This document shows positions 63,001-64,000 of a DNA stretch of 64,000 bases, piece by piece. Positions within the stretch are counted from its first letter, which is position 1. The number at the start of each line of letters is the position of its first letter. The notes beneath the pieces were generated by a model. It was not told where the DNA came from and did not search any database. It was given only the letters and a program-made list of their open reading frames with translations. A program made the translations under genes and the position numbers. The stretch is from Rhynchonema sp. JSB1_4. Lineage: Eukaryota > Nematoda > Chromadorea > Monhysterida > Xyalidae. Where the stretch lies: assembly GCA_030248065.1 (NCBI GenBank), contig JASAMV010001045.1, positions 1-64,000 on the forward strand, written 5' to 3'.

Positions 63001-63356
63001 GATGACCTAGTGCACCGCCTATTTGCGAATGCCGGTAGAAACGGGCAGGCGACCAAAAACAAGCTGCACAACGCATATTGCACGACAATGGGGGTCACGA
63101 TAAAGAGGACAGATTGTACGTAATTGAGGTGGTCGGTCACTACACAATGAACACAATGTTCGTCATCAGGTGATCACGACGGGCGGCGTCACGTACAAGA
63201 ACGAGCCGTGGCATCGCGAGTGTTTCACGTGCACCAACTGTGACCAGTCGTTAGCCGGACAGCGATTCACGAGCAAGGACGAAAAGCCGTACTGCGCCAC
63301 GTGCTACGGCGACCTATTCGCCAAACGGTGCAATCTGTGTTCAAAACCCATCACTG
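36057..63356 (+). CDS. lim-9: PET-LIM protein, lim-9 / Limpet-like (3' end outside window)
   Basis: Thirteen exons, all phase-consistent: 36057-36245, 43269-43387, 49096-49199, 51207-51349, 54924-55028, 55348-55479, 56698-56784, 57144-57272, 60744-60834, 61170-61279, 62225-62399, 62541-62710, 63170-63356. About 580 residues, then cut by the window edge. Residues 1-63: basic H/K/R/E-rich start. Residues 85-118: the Cys-rich stretch before PET ([10 protein letters not shown], then CRHCKCP). Residues 170-260: PET domain ([38 protein letters not shown]). Then LIM1 (266-336), LIM2 (331-400), LIM3 (392-457), LIM4 (453-517), LIM5 (512-576) and the first half of LIM6 ([10 protein letters not shown]). 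Each LIM shows the expected C/H ligands, including WH..C. Known relatives act as LIM scaffolds at muscle attachment sites and in the nucleus. Introns reach 7 kb and are full of repeats. Confidence 0.92.
36478..36734. mobile_element. MITE with TTAGGC core in lim-9 intron 1
   Basis: Inverted ends of about 50 bases, starting AATTGAGCAAAGCACATTTG and ending in the inverse. GAGCAAG units repeat within each arm. The core carries about eight TTAGGC-type units. It is the fourth inverted-repeat element here with such a core. Confidence 0.82.
37970..38374. mobile_element. Element with GGGATCGGGA minisatellite interior
   Basis: Ends AGTGCTCGAATGG and CCGTTCGAGCACT are inverted copies. The interior is rich in CGGGATCGGGAATC-type phrases on both sides of a unique centre (38110-38240). 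No ORF of note. Lies in lim-9 intron 1. Confidence 0.75.
39285..39640. repeat. Dispersed repeat, copy 2 (GGATCC-ended)
   Basis: Second copy of the repeat at 18529-18890, same orientation, starting GGATCCAGGATTCGGCC and ending CCCTGGATCC. The two copies have diverged by point changes and small indels. Lies in lim-9 intron 1. Confidence 0.75.
40281..41386. repeat. 1.1-kb near-perfect palindrome in lim-9 intron 1
   Basis: Centre near 40833. Arms of about 540 bases are nearly identical in inverted orientation, out to TTTAAAG..GCTGGTTAACAACC. Each arm has the same 63-codon frame (40285-40476 minus, 41186-41377 plus), which follows from the duplication and need not be a gene. It differs in sequence from the palindrome at 19469. 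Confidence 0.9.
41795..42020. mobile_element. Fold-back MITE, AACGGTGTAAAG family, copy 3
   Basis: Arms GGGTGATATTTTCAAAACGG and the inverse, the centre ACGTTAATAACAGGCAATG, and AGCTCGGT phrases match the copies at 30508 and 31086. Full length at 226 bases. Lies in lim-9 intron 1. Confidence 0.82.
43388..49095 (+). other. lim-9 intron 2
   Basis: Bounded by AG|GTACTG and GATGTTTCAG|A. TTGACGA-type phrases recur on both sides of exon 2 (42880-42945 and 43475-43515). Frames of up to 179 codons (44545-45084) show no domain. No other repeat pair was recognised. Confidence 0.5.
50871..50985 (+). CDS. Candidate alternative first exon of the lim-9-like gene
   Basis: An ATG-led frame ([10 protein letters not shown]...) of 38 codons plus one base ends in ACTG|GTCCGT. 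Its phase (1) is what exon 4 at 51207 needs, giving a continuous protein into the PET domain. There is no AG acceptor close before the ATG, which favours a first exon over an internal one. This isoform would lack the basic start and the Cys-rich pre-PET stretch. RNA evidence is needed to be sure. Confidence 0.5.
52060..54756 (+). other. lim-9 intron 4, central part
   Basis: AT-rich, no repeat pair or exon recognised. Open frames of 60-125 codons here show no domain. Confidence 0.4.
54757..54843 (+). CDS. Second candidate alternative first exon of the lim-9-like gene
   Basis: An ATG-led frame of 29 codons ([13 protein letters not shown]...) ends TCTCAG|GTATGC in phase 0. Exon 5 at 54924 (VEEYMAQLP) begins in phase 0 after TTTCAG, only 80 bases on. 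Splicing gives a protein that starts inside the PET domain. The good donor, the matching phase and the small intron together make chance less likely. Confidence 0.55.
55555..56260. repeat. A/T homopolymer tracts in lim-9 intron 6
   Basis: Two blocks, 55557-55640 and 56183-56250, are made of alternating runs of A and T, each about 7-10 long. The sequence between is ordinary. The blocks can pair with each other and may be the ends of a diverged element. Confidence 0.5.
57273..60743 (+). other. lim-9 intron 8
   Basis: Contains TACATACATA and GTACATATGTAC microsatellite-like stretches (57650, 58140-58245, 58740) and the longest open frame of the window, 212 codons at 57739-58377, with no recognisable domain. 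No repeat pair was found. Confidence 0.45.
60869..60974. mobile_element. Small MITE in lim-9 intron 9
   Basis: 106 bases with inverted ends: GTCAAATCATCTCGTCAAAG on the left, and the inverse with small changes on the right (AGATGATTTGAC). Inner parts GTCGAACACATG and CATGTGTTCGAC are also inverted. It may fold into one long hairpin. Confidence 0.75.
62990..63110. repeat. Copy of a dispersed short element in lim-9 intron 12
   Basis: Starts near TGACGATGACCTAGTGCACC and ends near GACAATGGGGGTCACGATAA. The same two end phrases, on the opposite strand, pair up about 75 bases apart at 5901-5975 and 17695-17775, with single ends elsewhere. Copies are old and diverged. Confidence 0.4.
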
Positions 63357-64000
63357 GTAAGATCATAATCGGTTTGGCTCTTTGTGATTATGAGATTGAA
63401 CAAGTCGAATGTCCACGTTCAGCGAATTGGTTGACCGCCATTGCCTCGGACAAATGGATACTCTTCCATTGTATTGAACTGAAGCCGAGTTGGGGGCGTG
63501 CCACGGTTACCAATTTGCTCAATATGAAAATTCGGCTGTATATGTTTCCCAGTGTATAACTAAGTTGAATGGGAATGATAATCTAACAACGTCACTAACA
63601 CTGCGGTTCCCAAGAAACTGTTGGATTACATCGTTGTCGTTGAATGACATGTGATCTTTATCTTTAATCTTCTCTGTCTTTTTCGTGCATCCAAACCAGA
63701 CTATTCTCTCTGCTGCACTTTTCCGATCCGTCTATTTTTCGGTACCTTGTATATTGTAAGATTGTCCGCAGACGCGCCGATTCGTCCGGCCCCTCTCGCT
63801 TACATAGTTGGAAATTTCGTCTACAAAAACACGTTCTTTCATCGACAAGGGAGCGGTAAGGGCCTTGCGATTGTAGATCAACAAAACCAACCGGGACCAC
63901 GGCATGCCATATGTGTATGGGTCACTCACTGGAACGCATAAAATTCGTAACCATAGTTAAATGGGTGCATTAGTGTCAGGTTCTTTTGTCATGGACATAG

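Overview
The window looks like nematode nuclear DNA. All genes are broken into small exons with GT-AG introns. Short tracts of the nematode telomere unit TTAGGC (GCCTAA on the other strand) are scattered through it. A PET-LIM gene matching nematode lim-9 / insect Limpet fills the right half. The species cannot be told from the sequence. The DNA is rich in inverted-repeat elements, and most long single-frame ORFs are meaningless.

Left part (1-18 kb): three minus-strand zinc-finger genes. Gene A (142-3854) and gene B (4967-9028) are tandem duplicates with the same exon order. Gene C (14568-18016) is a more distant relative. A small gene for a secreted peptide precursor (12491-12919, minus) and a possible decayed copy of its first exon lie between B and C.

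Middle (18-27 kb): a repeat block with no supported gene. It holds a 1-kb palindrome, GC-rich repeat families, a tetranucleotide-like array, and a clean case of one element inserted in another.

Gene D (27124-34149, plus) is the largest member of the zinc-finger family, with about 16 exons. All four proteins start with two C2H2 fingers split by an intron at the same place. All then carry copies of an odd module: a very short finger (C-x2-C-x7/9-H-x3/4-H) joined by a D-P-x-N-K type linker to a second C2H2 finger. A and B also carry a run of TQT motifs, the kind bound by dynein light chain LC8, as in ASCIZ/ATMIN. A has a +1 frameshift and B an in-frame TGA, each inside an otherwise intact model.

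Right part (36-64 kb): the lim-9-like gene on the plus strand, with a PET region and five and a half LIM domains before the window ends. Two extra ATG exons splice in phase into it and suggest shorter isoforms. Its introns hold more palindromes and small inverted-repeat elements.

All exon models were built by hand from splice signals, reading frame and comparison among paralogues in the window. No database search was possible.
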